64,000 bases of DNA from Bradyrhizobium yuanmingense (GCF_900094575.1 NZ_FMAE01000004.1:558001-622000); one strand, 5' to 3'; shown: positions 24,303 through 33,554, numbered from the stretch's first letter. Numbers and translations are program-made. The notes: a model not told the origin generated them from the letters alone.

Positions 24303-25199
24303 CTAGCAATTAGCAAGAAAGCGCCGAACCAGTTCGGCGACCTTATCGGTCGCCTCGTCCAACGCGAAATGACCTGCTTCAAGCAGGTGGACCTCCGCGT
24401 CAGGCACATCGTCGACGTACGCAGTTGCCCCCGCCACGGTGAACGAAGGATCGTACTTTCCCCAGACCACTAGCATCGGTGGCTGAACTTCGCGAAGCCA
24501 TTTCTGCCAGCGCGGATAGGATGCGACGTTGCTGCGATAGTCCAGGAACAATTTCGCCTGAATATCCGCCTGACCCGGACGGGAGAGAAACGCGTGCTCG
24601 TCGGTCCAGCTATCCGGATCATACCGCTCGGGATGCGGGCTGGTCCCGACATGCCGCAGCCGGGTTGCCTCCAGCGAGGTGAAATTGGCCTTGAGGTTAT
24701 CGAGTTCGCCGGCCGGATCGGCCCAGTACCTGCGGCGGGCGTCCCACAGCGAACTCAAACCCTGCTCATGCGACACCGCGTTCTGGACAACGATGCTGCG
24801 CACCCGTTCGGGATGAGCGAGCGCTAGGCGGAAGCCGACGGGCCCGCCATAGTCCTGAACGAACAGGACATACTTGGCGAGGCCGAGCTTCGTCACAAAC
24901 GTGTCCATGATCTGCGCGAGCCGGTCGAACGTATAGGTGAAATCGGATGTCGGCGGCGCGCTGCTGTGACCGAAGCCGGGATAATCAGGCGCAATCAGGT
25001 GATATCGATCGGCAAGGAGCGGCAGCAACGGCTCCCACATCCGCGATGAGGATGGAAAGCCGTGCAGCAGCAGCACGGTCGGCGCATCGACCGACCCTGC
25101 CTCCCTGTAGAAGATCTCGAGGCCTTCGATCTCGATGCTGCGATAGGCGATCGACTGTCGTGTCGAACGCAGATCGCGATTTGTTGCCCGCACGCTCAT
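24303..25199 (-). CDS. Alpha/beta hydrolase, haloalkane dehalogenase/epoxide hydrolase type
   Basis: A 298-residue enzyme of the Asp-nucleophile branch. HGFPSSSRMW holds the oxyanion region, and the nucleophile is Asp116 in VQDYGGPVG. A likely acid is in GKYDPSF and the His is in LLEAGHFALDE. The N-terminal IEIEGLEIFYREAG and DYPGFGHSSAP are typical. There is no signal peptide, so it is cytoplasmic. It is the last gene of a three-gene minus-strand operon behind an exported homologue and a 28-residue peptide (9-base gap). Substrate (epoxide, haloalkane or C-C bond) unknown. Confidence 0.85.
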   Translation of the reverse strand: MSVRATNRDLRSTRQSIAYRSIEIEGLEIFYREAGSVDAPTVLLLHGFPSSSRMWEPLLPLLADRYHLIAPDYPGFGHSSAPPTSDFTYTFDRLAQIMDTFVTKLGLAKYVLFVQDYGGPVGFRLALAHPERVRSIVVQNAVSHEQGLSSLWDARRRYWADPAGELDNLKANFTSLEATRLRHVGTSPHPERYDPDSWTDEHAFLSRPGQADIQAKLFLDYRSNVASYPRWQKWLREVQPPMLVVWGKYDPSFTVAGATAYVDDVPDAEVHLLEAGHFALDEATDKVAELVRRFLANC

Positions 25200-25208
25200 A
25201 CCGATCTC

Positions 25209-25295
25209 CTAACCATAGAGAAACGGCGGGCTGAATTGGATCAGCATGAGCAACGCGATGAGGGCGAGTGCCGCCAGAACACTTGTCTTGCGCAT
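25209..25295 (-). CDS. 28-residue single-span membrane peptide
   Basis: A very short frame from ATG 25295 to TAG ending at 25209. It encodes a basic start (MRKTS), an unbroken hydrophobic helix (VLAALALIALLMLIQF) and a short tail ending FLYG. It has an excellent GAGGAG nine bases upstream. It fills the 126-bp gap between two co-directional alpha/beta hydrolase genes almost exactly, with the next start only 9 bases after its stop. This makes coupled translation likely. Similar miniproteins often bind and tune larger membrane proteins. No homologue recalled. Confidence 0.7.
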   Translation of the reverse strand: MRKTSVLAALALIALLMLIQFSPPFLYG

Positions 25296-25325
25296 GGTCA
25301 CATTCTCCTCGTTCGCTCGACGGGA

Positions 25326-26414
25326 TCAGGCTTCGCCATCGACATCGATGATCGCCCCTGCGAATGCGCGCGGCGCCTCCTGGGGCAGATTGTGCCCAAT
25401 GCCGCCCGAGATGGTCCGATGCTCGTACTTGCCAGAGAATTTTTTGGCGTAGGCGGCCGGCTCCGGGTGCGGCGCGCCGTTGGCGTCGCCTTCCATGGTG
25501 ATTGTAGGCACGGCGATGGCAGGACCCTGCGCGAGTTTCGCTTCGATGTCCTCGTATCTAGCCTCGCCATCGGCAAGCGCCTGCCGCCAGCGGTAATTGT
25601 GAATGACAATCGCGACATGATCCGGATTGTCGAAGGCGCTCGCGCTGCGCTCGAAAGTGGCATCGTCGAAATTCCACTTCGGCGACGCCAGCTGCCAGAT
25701 CAGCCTGGAGAATTCCCGGCGATACTTGTCATAGCCGAGCTGGCCGCGCTCGGTGGCGAAATAGAACTGGTACCACCATTGCAGTTCCGCTTTCGGCGGC
25801 AGCGGCATCTTGCCGGCCTGCTGGCTGCCGATCAGATACCCGCTCACAGATACCATCGCCTTGCAGCGTTCCGGCCACAGCGCCGCCATGATGTTGGCGG
25901 TCCGCGCGCCCCAGTCGAAGCCGGCGACAACAGCCTTCTCAATCCTAAGCGCATCGAGTAAAGCGATCATGTCTAGCGCAATCGCCGAAGGCTGACCGTT
26001 GCGAAAGGATGTCGGGGAGAGAAACCGCGTCGATCCGTAGCCGCGAAGATACGGGATGATCACGCGATAGCCGGAGCCGGCGAGCAGCGGCGCGACATCG
26101 ACGAAGCTGTAGATGTCATAGGGCCAGCCGTGCAGCAGCAGGACCGCGGGTCCATTTGTCGGGCCGGTCTCCACATAGCCGACATTGAGCAGGCCAGCAT
26201 CGATCTGCTTGAGGGCAGAGAAAGCCGTATTCGTGCCCGGCTTGATCGCTGGTAGGCTGCCCGATTTCGTCCGGTTGAGATCCGCATCGGCTGCGGCGGT
26301 CAGCTTGGTAAGGCCAGCCTGCGAGGTGCCGGCCAGAGCAAATTGAGCCGTGGCGAGCGTCATCGCGGCGGTGCCGAAGAAGTTGCGGCGCTGAACGTCG
26401 ATCTTGTCTGACAT
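25326..26414 (-). CDS. Tat-exported alpha/beta hydrolase (epoxide hydrolase-like)
   Basis: A 362-residue protein. The N-terminus VQRRNFFGTAAMTLATAQFALA is a twin-arginine signal, so the mature enzyme folds in the cytoplasm and acts outside it. The hydrolase core shows LLLHGWPYDIYSF, IPYLRGYGSTRF, nucleophile Asp167 in AGFDWGARTA and a late GGIGHNLPQEAP with the catalytic His. It heads an operon with the 28-residue peptide and the cytoplasmic hydrolase. A candidate operator (26496-26513) lies about 82 bp upstream. Confidence 0.87.
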   Translation of the reverse strand: MSDKIDVQRRNFFGTAAMTLATAQFALAGTSQAGLTKLTAAADADLNRTKSGSLPAIKPGTNTAFSALKQIDAGLLNVGYVETGPTNGPAVLLLHGWPYDIYSFVDVAPLLAGSGYRVIIPYLRGYGSTRFLSPTSFRNGQPSAIALDMIALLDALRIEKAVVAGFDWGARTANIMAALWPERCKAMVSVSGYLIGSQQAGKMPLPPKAELQWWYQFYFATERGQLGYDKYRREFSRLIWQLASPKWNFDDATFERSASAFDNPDHVAIVIHNYRWRQALADGEARYEDIEAKLAQGPAIAVPTITMEGDANGAPHPEPAAYAKKFSGKYEHRTISGGIGHNLPQEAPRAFAGAIIDVDGEA

Positions 26415-26495
26415 GGTAATTTTCCTGTCGTTGGCCCGTCCAGCTTTCGGTCGAGCTTGGTTGCGAGCTCACTGTGCAACGACACGGCGATTTCC

Positions 26496-26513
26496 GCTCG
26501 TTAACTGATGTTA
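26496..26513 (-). promoter_or_regulatory. Shared 18-bp motif, site 1 (hydrolase operon)
   Basis: Read on the minus strand, TAACATCAGTTAACGAGC lies about 82 bp before the start of the exported hydrolase at 26414. It matches the site before the 30627 gene at 15 of 18 positions (ACATCA and TAACGAGC identical). Distance and orientation relative to the gene are also the same, which points to one activator. Confidence 0.55.
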
Positions 26514-26576
26514 TTTGGCGCGAAACGGCGCCATTCCGGCGGTTCGCATGCCGGTCCAGCCTTCCGCGGGCGGCCA

Positions 26577-26605
26577 TTAACATCGCTTTACATCTATGAA
26601 CTCGC
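26577..26605 (+). promoter_or_regulatory. Shared motif, site 2 (26660 gene)
   Basis: TTACATCTATGAACTCGC (26588-26605) matches the site-3 sequence at 12 of 18 positions and lies 54 bp before the ATG at 26660. Just upstream TTAACATC (26577-26584) and TTTACATC (26587-26594) repeat directly with a 10-bp period, the geometry favoured by OmpR/PhoB winged helices. Confidence 0.45.
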
Positions 26606-26659
26606 GCCGCGCGCGTAGGCGGCGGCACCATGGCCAGGTTGAAACGGGGAGAATTAGAC

Positions 26660-27403
26660 ATGATTCCGCTCCTGGCCGAAGCGATCGAAGCTCATGGTGG
26701 CGAAAGCCGCTGGCGGGCGCACGGCCGTCTCAGCGCATCGTTCGTCATCACGGGCGAACTCTGGGACCTGAAATGCGTGCACCAGAGTGGCCTTCCAAGG
26801 ACGGTGCATGTCGATCTGCACCGGCAATGGGCGTCTGTCGACGATATCGGCAAACCTGGACAACGGAGTGACTTCACCCCCGACCGCGTCGCGATCCTGT
26901 CCGGCGGCAGCAGGACAATCGCCGAGCGCAGGAACCCGCGCGCATCGTTCGATGGCCACGACATGCGTACCGCCTGGGATCTACTGCACCGGGCCTATTT
27001 CGGCGGCTACGCGCTCTGGACTTGCCTGACCGTGCCATTCCTGCTCACGATGCGCGGCTTCACGCTGCGCGAGATCGAACCATGGCGCGAAGGCGCGGAA
27101 ATCTGGCGCGGATTGCGGGCCGTGTTTCCGGAGAGGCTAGCCAGCCACAGCCTCGAGCAGGACTTCTATTTCGGACCCGACATGCTGATCAGGCGCCACG
27201 ACTATCACGTGCAGATCGCCGGCAATTTTCCTGCCGCCCAATACTTCTCCGAGCCGGTCGTGATCGACGGCATCACGATTCCGACCAGGCAGCGCGCCTA
27301 TCTGCGCGATCGTGATTTGAAGCCGATCCCGGAAGATCTGATGGTCGGCATAGATCTATCTGTGGTTCGCTTCAGCCCGGCCGAGTCGAATGCCGGATCG
27401 TGA
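26660..27403 (+). CDS. Conserved hypothetical protein (247 aa)
   Basis: A soluble protein started at ATG 26660 (GGGGAG upstream); the frame is open to 26630. The N-terminal part reads AEAIEAHGGESRWRAHGRLSASFVITGELWDLK, reminiscent of outer-membrane lipoprotein-sorting-like beta sheets that bind a hydrophobic ligand. It has no signal peptide. A middle hydrophobic stretch (YFGGYALWTCLTVPFLLTM) may be a buried helix. The C-terminus ends in FPAAQYFSEPVVIDGITIPTRQRAYL. The product is not assigned. It is divergent from the hydrolase operon and shares its putative operator region. Confidence 0.7.
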   Translation: MIPLLAEAIEAHGGESRWRAHGRLSASFVITGELWDLKCVHQSGLPRTVHVDLHRQWASVDDIGKPGQRSDFTPDRVAILSGGSRTIAERRNPRASFDGHDMRTAWDLLHRAYFGGYALWTCLTVPFLLTMRGFTLREIEPWREGAEIWRGLRAVFPERLASHSLEQDFYFGPDMLIRRHDYHVQIAGNFPAAQYFSEPVVIDGITIPTRQRAYLRDRDLKPIPEDLMVGIDLSVVRFSPAESNAGS

Positions 27404-27597
27404 CCCTATATTGGGCGCATCTCCCATGACCTAACTGTGTATTGATTTGAAGCTCCGCCCGCGACATGCTTCCTCATTGGCCTCGACCGCAGTACTGCTA
27501 ATTTTCCCGGAATAGTTGTGAAATGCGCGAAATAAACGGCAACGAAGCAACGCGCGCGCCGCGGATTGCATCGCGACGATTGTCGAAGTAGCGGGCG

Positions 27598-30453
27598 ATG
27601 CCTTCCAGCCTCCCAGCAAAGCACAGAGGCGCACAGCCATCTCGCGCGAGCGAGCCTGATTCCCTGGGCGTAAGATTCGGCCGGTTTTGTCTTTACGAAA
27701 AATCCCGATTGCTCGAAAAAGATCAGGGTCCCGTCAAGATCGGTAGCCGCGCGCTCGACATTCTGTGCCTGCTGGTTGGTCGTGCGGGAGACATTATTCA
27801 CAAGGACGAGTTGCTGGCGCACGCCTGGCCGAACCTGACGGTGGACGAGGCCAGTCTCCGCGTCCACATCGCAGAGATCCGAAGGGTGCTCGGCGACGGC
27901 AAGGACGGTGCGCGCTTCATCACCAACGTACCCAATCGGGGATACTGCTTCGTTGCGACCATCGAACAGCGCCAGCCGGCGCAGGATGCCCCGAAGCCGG
28001 CGGCAATGGTCTCGGGCGAACCGTCGTTTCCGCTGCTGCTGACCCGCACGATCGGACGGGAAGATGTGGTTCAGCGCCTCTCGGAGCGATTACTCGCCGA
28101 GCAGTTCATTACGCTGCGGGGACCTGGCGGCATCGGGAAGACGACGGTTGCGCTTGCGGTTGCCCACGCATTGTCGGGCCGCGCGCAGGAAGTGCGCTTC
28201 GTCGATCTTGGGCCCCTGAAGGAAGGCGAGCTTGTTCCAAGCACCGTCGCTTCGGCGCTCAATCTGGTCGTGCAAACCGCGGACCCGACCTCAAGTATCG
28301 TGCAATTCCTGGGCGGCCGGCGCGTCGTGCTCATTCTCGACAGCTGCGAGCACGTCATCGAACATGCCGCACGGCTCGCCGAAGCCATCTATCTGCAGGC
28401 GCCTGGCACCAGCATTCTTGCCACCAGCCGAGAATCCTTGCTGGTTCAGGGAGAGCAGATCGTCGAGTTGCCGCCGCTCGCAACCCCCCCCGCGGACCAG
28501 GCGCTCACATCGGAGGAGATGCTGGCCTATCCGGCGGTCCGGCTCTTTACGGAACGAGCGACGGCGGCTGGATACAGCGTGGAGATGAGTCCCGACAATA
28601 TGCGGCTCCTCGCCGGCATCTGCGAGAAACTCGACGGCATCGCGCTCGCCATCGAGCTCGCGGCCGTTCGCCTCGGCGCGCACGGCCTGCGCGAGATCGA
28701 TGCGCTGCTGGACGGTCGGCTGAAACTGGAATGGCGGGGGCGTCGTACGGCACCGCCGCGCCACCAGACGCTGAGCGCAATGCTGGACTGGAGCTACAAT
28801 CTCATCACCGACGCCGAACGGCTGGCGCTTCGGCGGCTTGCCGTGTTCGCCGGGGCGTTCACCCTGGAAGCTGCAATAGCGGTTGCCGGAGCTGAGCCCG
28901 ACGACGAGCAGGTCATCGACATGATCGGGCAACTCGTCGCCAAGTCCCTGCTGTCAGCCAGGCCAATCAAATCGTCGATGCGGTATCGGTTGCTTGACAC
29001 CACCCGGACCTACGCGCTGAAAAGGCTCAGCGAAAGCGGCGAGGCCAATACCATCGCGCGACGGCACGCGGAATACGTGATGAGCGCGCTGGTCCGTAGC
29101 GGGTCGAACGGAAATGCCCTAGGCCTGCCGGCGCGCTCCGAACTGCTCGGCGACGTGCGTGCCGCGCTGTCATGGGCCTATTCGGATGAAGGTGCGGCAG
29201 AATTGCGCGTTCCCTTGAGCGGCGCTAGTGCTCCGCTGCTCGTCGAACTGAACCTGCTCAACGAGTGCAGCCGGGTGGCGCAACGCGCCCTCGGAGCGCT
29301 CGACGACACCAACCGCGGCGGAATCTGGGAAATCGAACTGCAATCGGCGCTCGGTCACGCAGCCATGTTCACAGAGCGCAACAGCGAGCAGGCCGAGGCC
29401 GCGCTGCTACGAGGGCTCTCCGTCGCAAGGAAATTGTCGGATCGACCCAACCAATTCCGGCTGCTGTCGCGCCTCAACATGTTCTACCGGCGAACCGGCG
29501 AATGCGACCGCCTGGTACCGTCCGCGGAGGCAGCCGAGGAAGTGGCACGCGAGATCGGCGATCCCGCAGGACTTGCCGGAGCAAGCGTCCTGCTCGGCGT
29601 TTCCCATCATTTGGCCGGCAATCAGATCCTTGCGCAGCATCACCTCGAAAAGGCCATGCAAAACGACATCGCGCTGCGCGTTGCCGGTCCCAGCCACTTC
29701 GCCTTTGCGCGCACGCCACGCATTCCGCTGGCGCGAACATTGTGGTTGCGGGGATTTCCTGATCAAGCGGTGGAACTCGCCCGTGCGGTCACCAATGATG
29801 CCGCGCCAAAAGACGTTGTGATGTACAGCATCGCGCTGTGCTGGGCTGCATCAGTATTTGGCTGGGTCGGCGATTGGGCGAGCGTGGAAAAATTGACCGC
29901 GCGCCTGAGCGAACACGCCTTGATGCACGGCTTCGTTCCGTATCAGGCCGTGGCCGACGGATTCCGTGGTCAGGTGATGGTAGCCCGCGGCGACGTGAAG
30001 GACGGCGTCGATCTTCTCCACGACGTGCTGCCCCGCCTGCACGCCGACCGCTACGAACTCTACGCATCCGGGTTCAGCGCCGACCTAGCGCAAGGGCTAG
30101 GCCGGCTAGGGCGGGTTGAGGAAGCGCTTGAAGCGCTCGACAACTCGATGTCCCGTACATCCGCCGGCGGTGAGATTTTTGATATGCCGGAGTTGCTCCG
30201 GCTTCGCGGCAAGCTGAAGGCCCAGGGCGGCGACGAAGACGGCGCGAGGCAGAGCCTCAAATCATCCATTGAACTCGCCGAGACGCAAGGCGCGTTGTCC
30301 TGGCGGCTGCGCTCCGAGATTACGCTGGTCGTGCTTTCCGGCAAACAGGGCAAGAAATCCGCGCTGACGGCTTTAGCCCAGACGTTGGCTCGCTTCAGTG
30401 AGGGGCTTGAGACAGCCGATTTGCAGTCGGCTCGCGGCCTGCTCCAGTCCTGA
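27598..30453 (+). CDS. Large one-component regulator: OmpR-type wHTH + STAND-like ATPase + TPR-like tail
   Basis: A 951-residue cytoplasmic protein. Residues about 24-123 are a Trans_reg_C winged helix (RALDILCLLVGRAGDIIHKDELLAHAW, then VHIAEIRRVLGD, FITNVPNRGYCFVA). An NB-ARC/STAND-like ATPase follows, with P-loop GPGGIGKTT (175-183) and Walker B VVLILDSCEHV (242-252). Residues about 500-951 are helical repeats like those of AfsR/MalT relatives. There is no receiver domain, so the signal is probably a small molecule or protein sensed by the repeats with ATP-driven assembly. It lies in the centre of the hydrolase cluster and is its likely regulator. Confidence 0.88.
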   Translation: MPSSLPAKHRGAQPSRASEPDSLGVRFGRFCLYEKSRLLEKDQGPVKIGSRALDILCLLVGRAGDIIHKDELLAHAWPNLTVDEASLRVHIAEIRRVLGDGKDGARFITNVPNRGYCFVATIEQRQPAQDAPKPAAMVSGEPSFPLLLTRTIGREDVVQRLSERLLAEQFITLRGPGGIGKTTVALAVAHALSGRAQEVRFVDLGPLKEGELVPSTVASALNLVVQTADPTSSIVQFLGGRRVVLILDSCEHVIEHAARLAEAIYLQAPGTSILATSRESLLVQGEQIVELPPLATPPADQALTSEEMLAYPAVRLFTERATAAGYSVEMSPDNMRLLAGICEKLDGIALAIELAAVRLGAHGLREIDALLDGRLKLEWRGRRTAPPRHQTLSAMLDWSYNLITDAERLALRRLAVFAGAFTLEAAIAVAGAEPDDEQVIDMIGQLVAKSLLSARPIKSSMRYRLLDTTRTYALKRLSESGEANTIARRHAEYVMSALVRSGSNGNALGLPARSELLGDVRAALSWAYSDEGAAELRVPLSGASAPLLVELNLLNECSRVAQRALGALDDTNRGGIWEIELQSALGHAAMFTERNSEQAEAALLRGLSVARKLSDRPNQFRLLSRLNMFYRRTGECDRLVPSAEAAEEVAREIGDPAGLAGASVLLGVSHHLAGNQILAQHHLEKAMQNDIALRVAGPSHFAFARTPRIPLARTLWLRGFPDQAVELARAVTNDAAPKDVVMYSIALCWAASVFGWVGDWASVEKLTARLSEHALMHGFVPYQAVADGFRGQVMVARGDVKDGVDLLHDVLPRLHADRYELYASGFSADLAQGLGRLGRVEEALEALDNSMSRTSAGGEIFDMPELLRLRGKLKAQGGDEDGARQSLKSSIELAETQGALSWRLRSEITLVVLSGKQGKKSALTALAQTLARFSEGLETADLQSARGLLQS

Positions 30454-30523
30454 TCATTCTCGGTGGGCGACGCTTCGCGTTATCGCGAGGCAAGCAAGCG
30501 GCCCAGCGGAGCATAACGCGCTT

Positions 30524-30541
30524 TTACATCACCTAACGAGC
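30524..30541 (+). promoter_or_regulatory. Shared 18-bp motif, site 3 (epoxide hydrolase gene)
   Basis: TTACATCACCTAACGAGC lies 85 bp before the ATG of the epoxide hydrolase at 30627. It is the plus-strand counterpart of site 1 on the other side of the regulator gene. The TTTACATC half also occurs in site 2. Confidence 0.55.
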
Positions 30542-30626
30542 AATCTCCCAGGTTCTGCGCAAGTGTGGCGGCGTCACGAACCGCCTGGCCGGCCATATCG
30601 ACGGCCCGCAAACCAAGGAGATTAAA

Positions 30627-31940
30627 ATGATCGCGCAGTCCACTTCCGAAACGATCGACCAGGATCGCCGCCAACTGCTGGGTACCGCCGCCATGGGCAT
30701 CGTCGCCGCGGGAGCCGTCAGCCTTCTGCCGTTGCAGCCCGCCTCGGGCAAGACCGCTGGCGAAATCCGCCCCTTCCACGTCCATGTTCCCGAGGCCACT
30801 TTGATCGACCTTCGTCACCGCCTCGGCGCGACGCGGTGGCCGGAGAAGGAGACCGTGACTGACGACAGTCAGGGCGTGCAGCTCGCGACCGTCAAGAAGC
30901 TGGTCCAGTACTGGCAGACGGACTACGACTGGCGCAAGGTGGAAGCACGGCTCAATGCACTGCCGCAATTCATCACCGAGATTGACGGGATTGACATCCA
31001 CTTCATTCACGTTCGGTCCCGGCACGACAATGCGCTGCCGCTGATCGTAACGCATGGCTGGCCCGGCTCGATCATCGAACAGCTGAAGATCGTTGATCGC
31101 CTGGTTAATCCCCTTGCCCACGGGGCGGCAGCGTCGGATGCTTTTGACGTGGTGATCCCGTCGATCCCCGGCTACGGGTTTTCCGGCAAGCCCGAGACCA
31201 CCGGCTGGGATCCGCAGCGCATCGCGCGCGCCTGGATCGTGTTGATGAAGCGGCTCGGCTACATGCGGTTCGTCGCGCAAGGCGGCGACTGGGGCAACGC
31301 CATCACCGAACAGATGGCGCTTCTCGGCGCACCCGAACTTGTTGGCATCCACACCAACATGCCTGCAACTGTTCCTGACGACGTTGCGGCTTCGCTCCAG
31401 GCCGGTGGGAAGCAGCCGTCAGGTCTCTCCGGCGAAGAGCAGAACGCGTGGAACCAGCTCGACTTCTTCTACAAACACGGCCTCGGCTACGCTATCGAAA
31501 TGGCCAACCGGCCGCAGACGCTGTACGGCATCACGGATTCGCCGGTCGGCCTCGCAGCATGGATCCTCGACCACGATACACGCAGCCATCAGCTTATTGC
31601 CCGAGTCTTCGGCGGCGAGACCGCCGGGCTCACGCGGGACGACATCCTCGACAACATAACGCTGTACTGGGTGACGAACACGGCAATGTCATCGGCGCGA
31701 CTTTATTGGGAGAACAAGCTTCAGTTCTTCCAGCCGAAGAATGTCACTATTCCGGTCGCAGTGAGCGTGTTCCCGGACGAGATCTACGCCGCCCCACGGA
31801 GTTGGACGGAACGTGCCTATCCCAAGCTGATCCATTTCAACCGGCTTGATCGCGGCGGACACTTCGCCGCCTGGGAGCAGCCCGAGCTGTTCAGCGCGGA
31901 GATGCGCGCCTCGTTCCGCTCTTTGCGTCAATCGTCCTGA
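30627..31940 (+). CDS. Tat-exported epoxide hydrolase with EHN domain
   Basis: A 437-residue enzyme. DRRQLLGTAAMGIVAAGAVSLL near the N-terminus is a twin-arginine signal. The epoxide-hydrolase N-terminal domain follows (HVPEATLIDLRHRLGATRWPE and the YWQTDYDWRKVEARLNALPQF lid), then the alpha/beta core with THGWPGSIIEQ, nucleophile Asp221 in AQGGDWGN and the C-terminal RGGHFAAWEQPE with the catalytic His. It is homologous to microsomal-type epoxide hydrolases, which add water to epoxides through an alkyl-enzyme ester. It lies directly downstream of the big regulator. Confidence 0.9.
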   Translation: MIAQSTSETIDQDRRQLLGTAAMGIVAAGAVSLLPLQPASGKTAGEIRPFHVHVPEATLIDLRHRLGATRWPEKETVTDDSQGVQLATVKKLVQYWQTDYDWRKVEARLNALPQFITEIDGIDIHFIHVRSRHDNALPLIVTHGWPGSIIEQLKIVDRLVNPLAHGAAASDAFDVVIPSIPGYGFSGKPETTGWDPQRIARAWIVLMKRLGYMRFVAQGGDWGNAITEQMALLGAPELVGIHTNMPATVPDDVAASLQAGGKQPSGLSGEEQNAWNQLDFFYKHGLGYAIEMANRPQTLYGITDSPVGLAAWILDHDTRSHQLIARVFGGETAGLTRDDILDNITLYWVTNTAMSSARLYWENKLQFFQPKNVTIPVAVSVFPDEIYAAPRSWTERAYPKLIHFNRLDRGGHFAAWEQPELFSAEMRASFRSLRQSS

Positions 31941-31943
31941 AAA

Positions 31944-31976
31944 ATGGAGGCGCGCGAGGATATTGCGCGCCCCCAT
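31944..31976 (+). terminator. Hairpin after the epoxide hydrolase gene
   Basis: ATGGAGGCGCGC (31944-31955) pairs with GCGCGCCCCCAT (31965-31976), with one mismatch. No U tract follows, so it may slow or protect the transcript rather than end it. Confidence 0.45.
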
Positions 31977-32051
31977 CAGCACCTGACGCCCCTTGCCACT
32001 CAAACCAAACACGGCGTGTTCACCTGATGGCGCCGACAATGGGAGTTTCCA

Positions 32052-33554
32052 ATGAGAATCCTGATGGTCATGACTTCGCACGATCAACTCGGTAACACCG
32101 GCCGCAAGACCGGTTTCTGGCTCGAGGAATTTGCGGCGCCCTACTTCACCTTCCTTGATGCCGGCGCGGACATCACCGTAGCTTCGCCCCGGGGCGGTCA
32201 GCCGCCGCTCGATCCCGTCAGCGATACGCCGGAAGGTCAGACCGACCTGACCAGGCGATTCAAGCAGGATCCCGGAGCGCAGGCGGTTCTTGCCAATACG
32301 CGCAAGCTGTCGCAGATGAAGCCCGCAGGCTTTGATGCGGTATTCTATCCGGGTGGTCACGGCCCTATGTGGGACCTCGCCGAGGATCCGGATTCCGTCG
32401 CGCTGATCGAAGCCTTCTACAACGCCGGCAAGCCGGTGGCGGCCGTCTGCCATGCGCCGGGCGTGCTCCGGCACGTCACATACAACGGCGAGCCGATCGT
32501 GAAGGGCAAGCGCGTGGCCGGATTCACCAACAGTGAGGAAGAAGCGGTTGGGTTGACGAAGGTCGTGCCGTTCCTTGTCGAAGACGAATTGAGGCGGCTG
32601 GGCGGGCTATTTGAAAAGGCGCCGGACTGGCAGAGCTTTGTCGTCACCGACGGAAGGCTCGTCACCGGCCAGAATCCAGCCTCGTCAAAGGCCGGCGCCG
32701 AGGCGCTGCTCAAGCTCCTGAAGCCTGCAGCCACCCGCGGCATCAGGCTGCAACGCCGCACGCCATCTTATTGGCGCGTCACCTTCGACCTTCCGCCGCT
32801 GAATATCTTTGGGCCCGAGAACATTCCGCAGCTCAACGAAATCATCACGGCGATCGAGACCGACCCGCAGGTCAAGGTGGTCGTGTTCGACAGCGCAGTC
32901 GAGGGCTTCTTCCTGACGCACTACAATTTCTTCGCCCCGCTGGAGGAGTCGACGAAGATTCCGCCGGGGGCCACCGGACTGCAGGCGCTACCTGACCTGC
33001 TGGTCCGTCTGAGTCGCGCGCCGGTCGCGTCAATCGCCATGGTCCGTGGCCGCGCCACCGGCGTTGGCAGCGAACTGGCGCTGGCAAGCGACATGCGCTT
33101 TGCGAGCCGCGAAAATGCGATCCTGTCGCAATGGGAAGTCGGCGCTGGCCTCGTGCCGGGCGGCGGCCCAATGGCGCGGCTCCCGCGCTTGATCGGCCGG
33201 GGTCGTGCCCTTGAGGTGCTGCTAGGCGCCGATGACATCAGCGGGGATCTTGCGGAACGCTACGGTTACGTCAATCGATCGCTGACGGACGCAGAACTCG
33301 ACGGCTTCGTTGACGCCCTGGCCAGACGAATCGCCTCCTTCGACAAGCAAGCGATCGCCGAGACAAAGCGGCTGGTCAACGTCGCGAGCCTGCCGTCGGA
33401 TGCGGACATCGCGCCCGAATGGGACGCTTTCCTCGCGTCGGTCCAGCGTCCGGCCAGCCAGAGCCGAATCAAGATCCTGCTCGATCGTGGCTTCCATCGG
33501 CCGGGCGATGTTGAGAACCGGCTCGGATATCACGTCGGCCGGCTGAACAACTAA
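32052..33554 (+). CDS. DJ-1/PfpI - crotonase fusion protein
   Basis: A 500-residue two-domain protein in a single unbroken frame. Residues 1-224 are a DJ-1/PfpI domain of the Hsp31-like branch: KTGFWLEEFAAPYFTF (Glu25), FYPGGHGPMWDL, and the nucleophile elbow AAVCHAPGVL with Cys133 and His134. Residues about 236-500 are an enoyl-CoA hydratase/isomerase domain: VKVVVFDSAVEGFF, then GRATGVGSELALASDMRFA and QWEVGAGLVPGGGPMARL with a Glu in the usual acid position. The first oxyanion loop (FFLTHYNFF) is unusual. Joint function is unknown. It is 111 bp after the epoxide hydrolase. Confidence 0.85.
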   Translation: MRILMVMTSHDQLGNTGRKTGFWLEEFAAPYFTFLDAGADITVASPRGGQPPLDPVSDTPEGQTDLTRRFKQDPGAQAVLANTRKLSQMKPAGFDAVFYPGGHGPMWDLAEDPDSVALIEAFYNAGKPVAAVCHAPGVLRHVTYNGEPIVKGKRVAGFTNSEEEAVGLTKVVPFLVEDELRRLGGLFEKAPDWQSFVVTDGRLVTGQNPASSKAGAEALLKLLKPAATRGIRLQRRTPSYWRVTFDLPPLNIFGPENIPQLNEIITAIETDPQVKVVVFDSAVEGFFLTHYNFFAPLEESTKIPPGATGLQALPDLLVRLSRAPVASIAMVRGRATGVGSELALASDMRFASRENAILSQWEVGAGLVPGGGPMARLPRLIGRGRALEVLLGADDISGDLAERYGYVNRSLTDAELDGFVDALARRIASFDKQAIAETKRLVNVASLPSDADIAPEWDAFLASVQRPASQSRIKILLDRGFHRPGDVENRLGYHVGRLNN

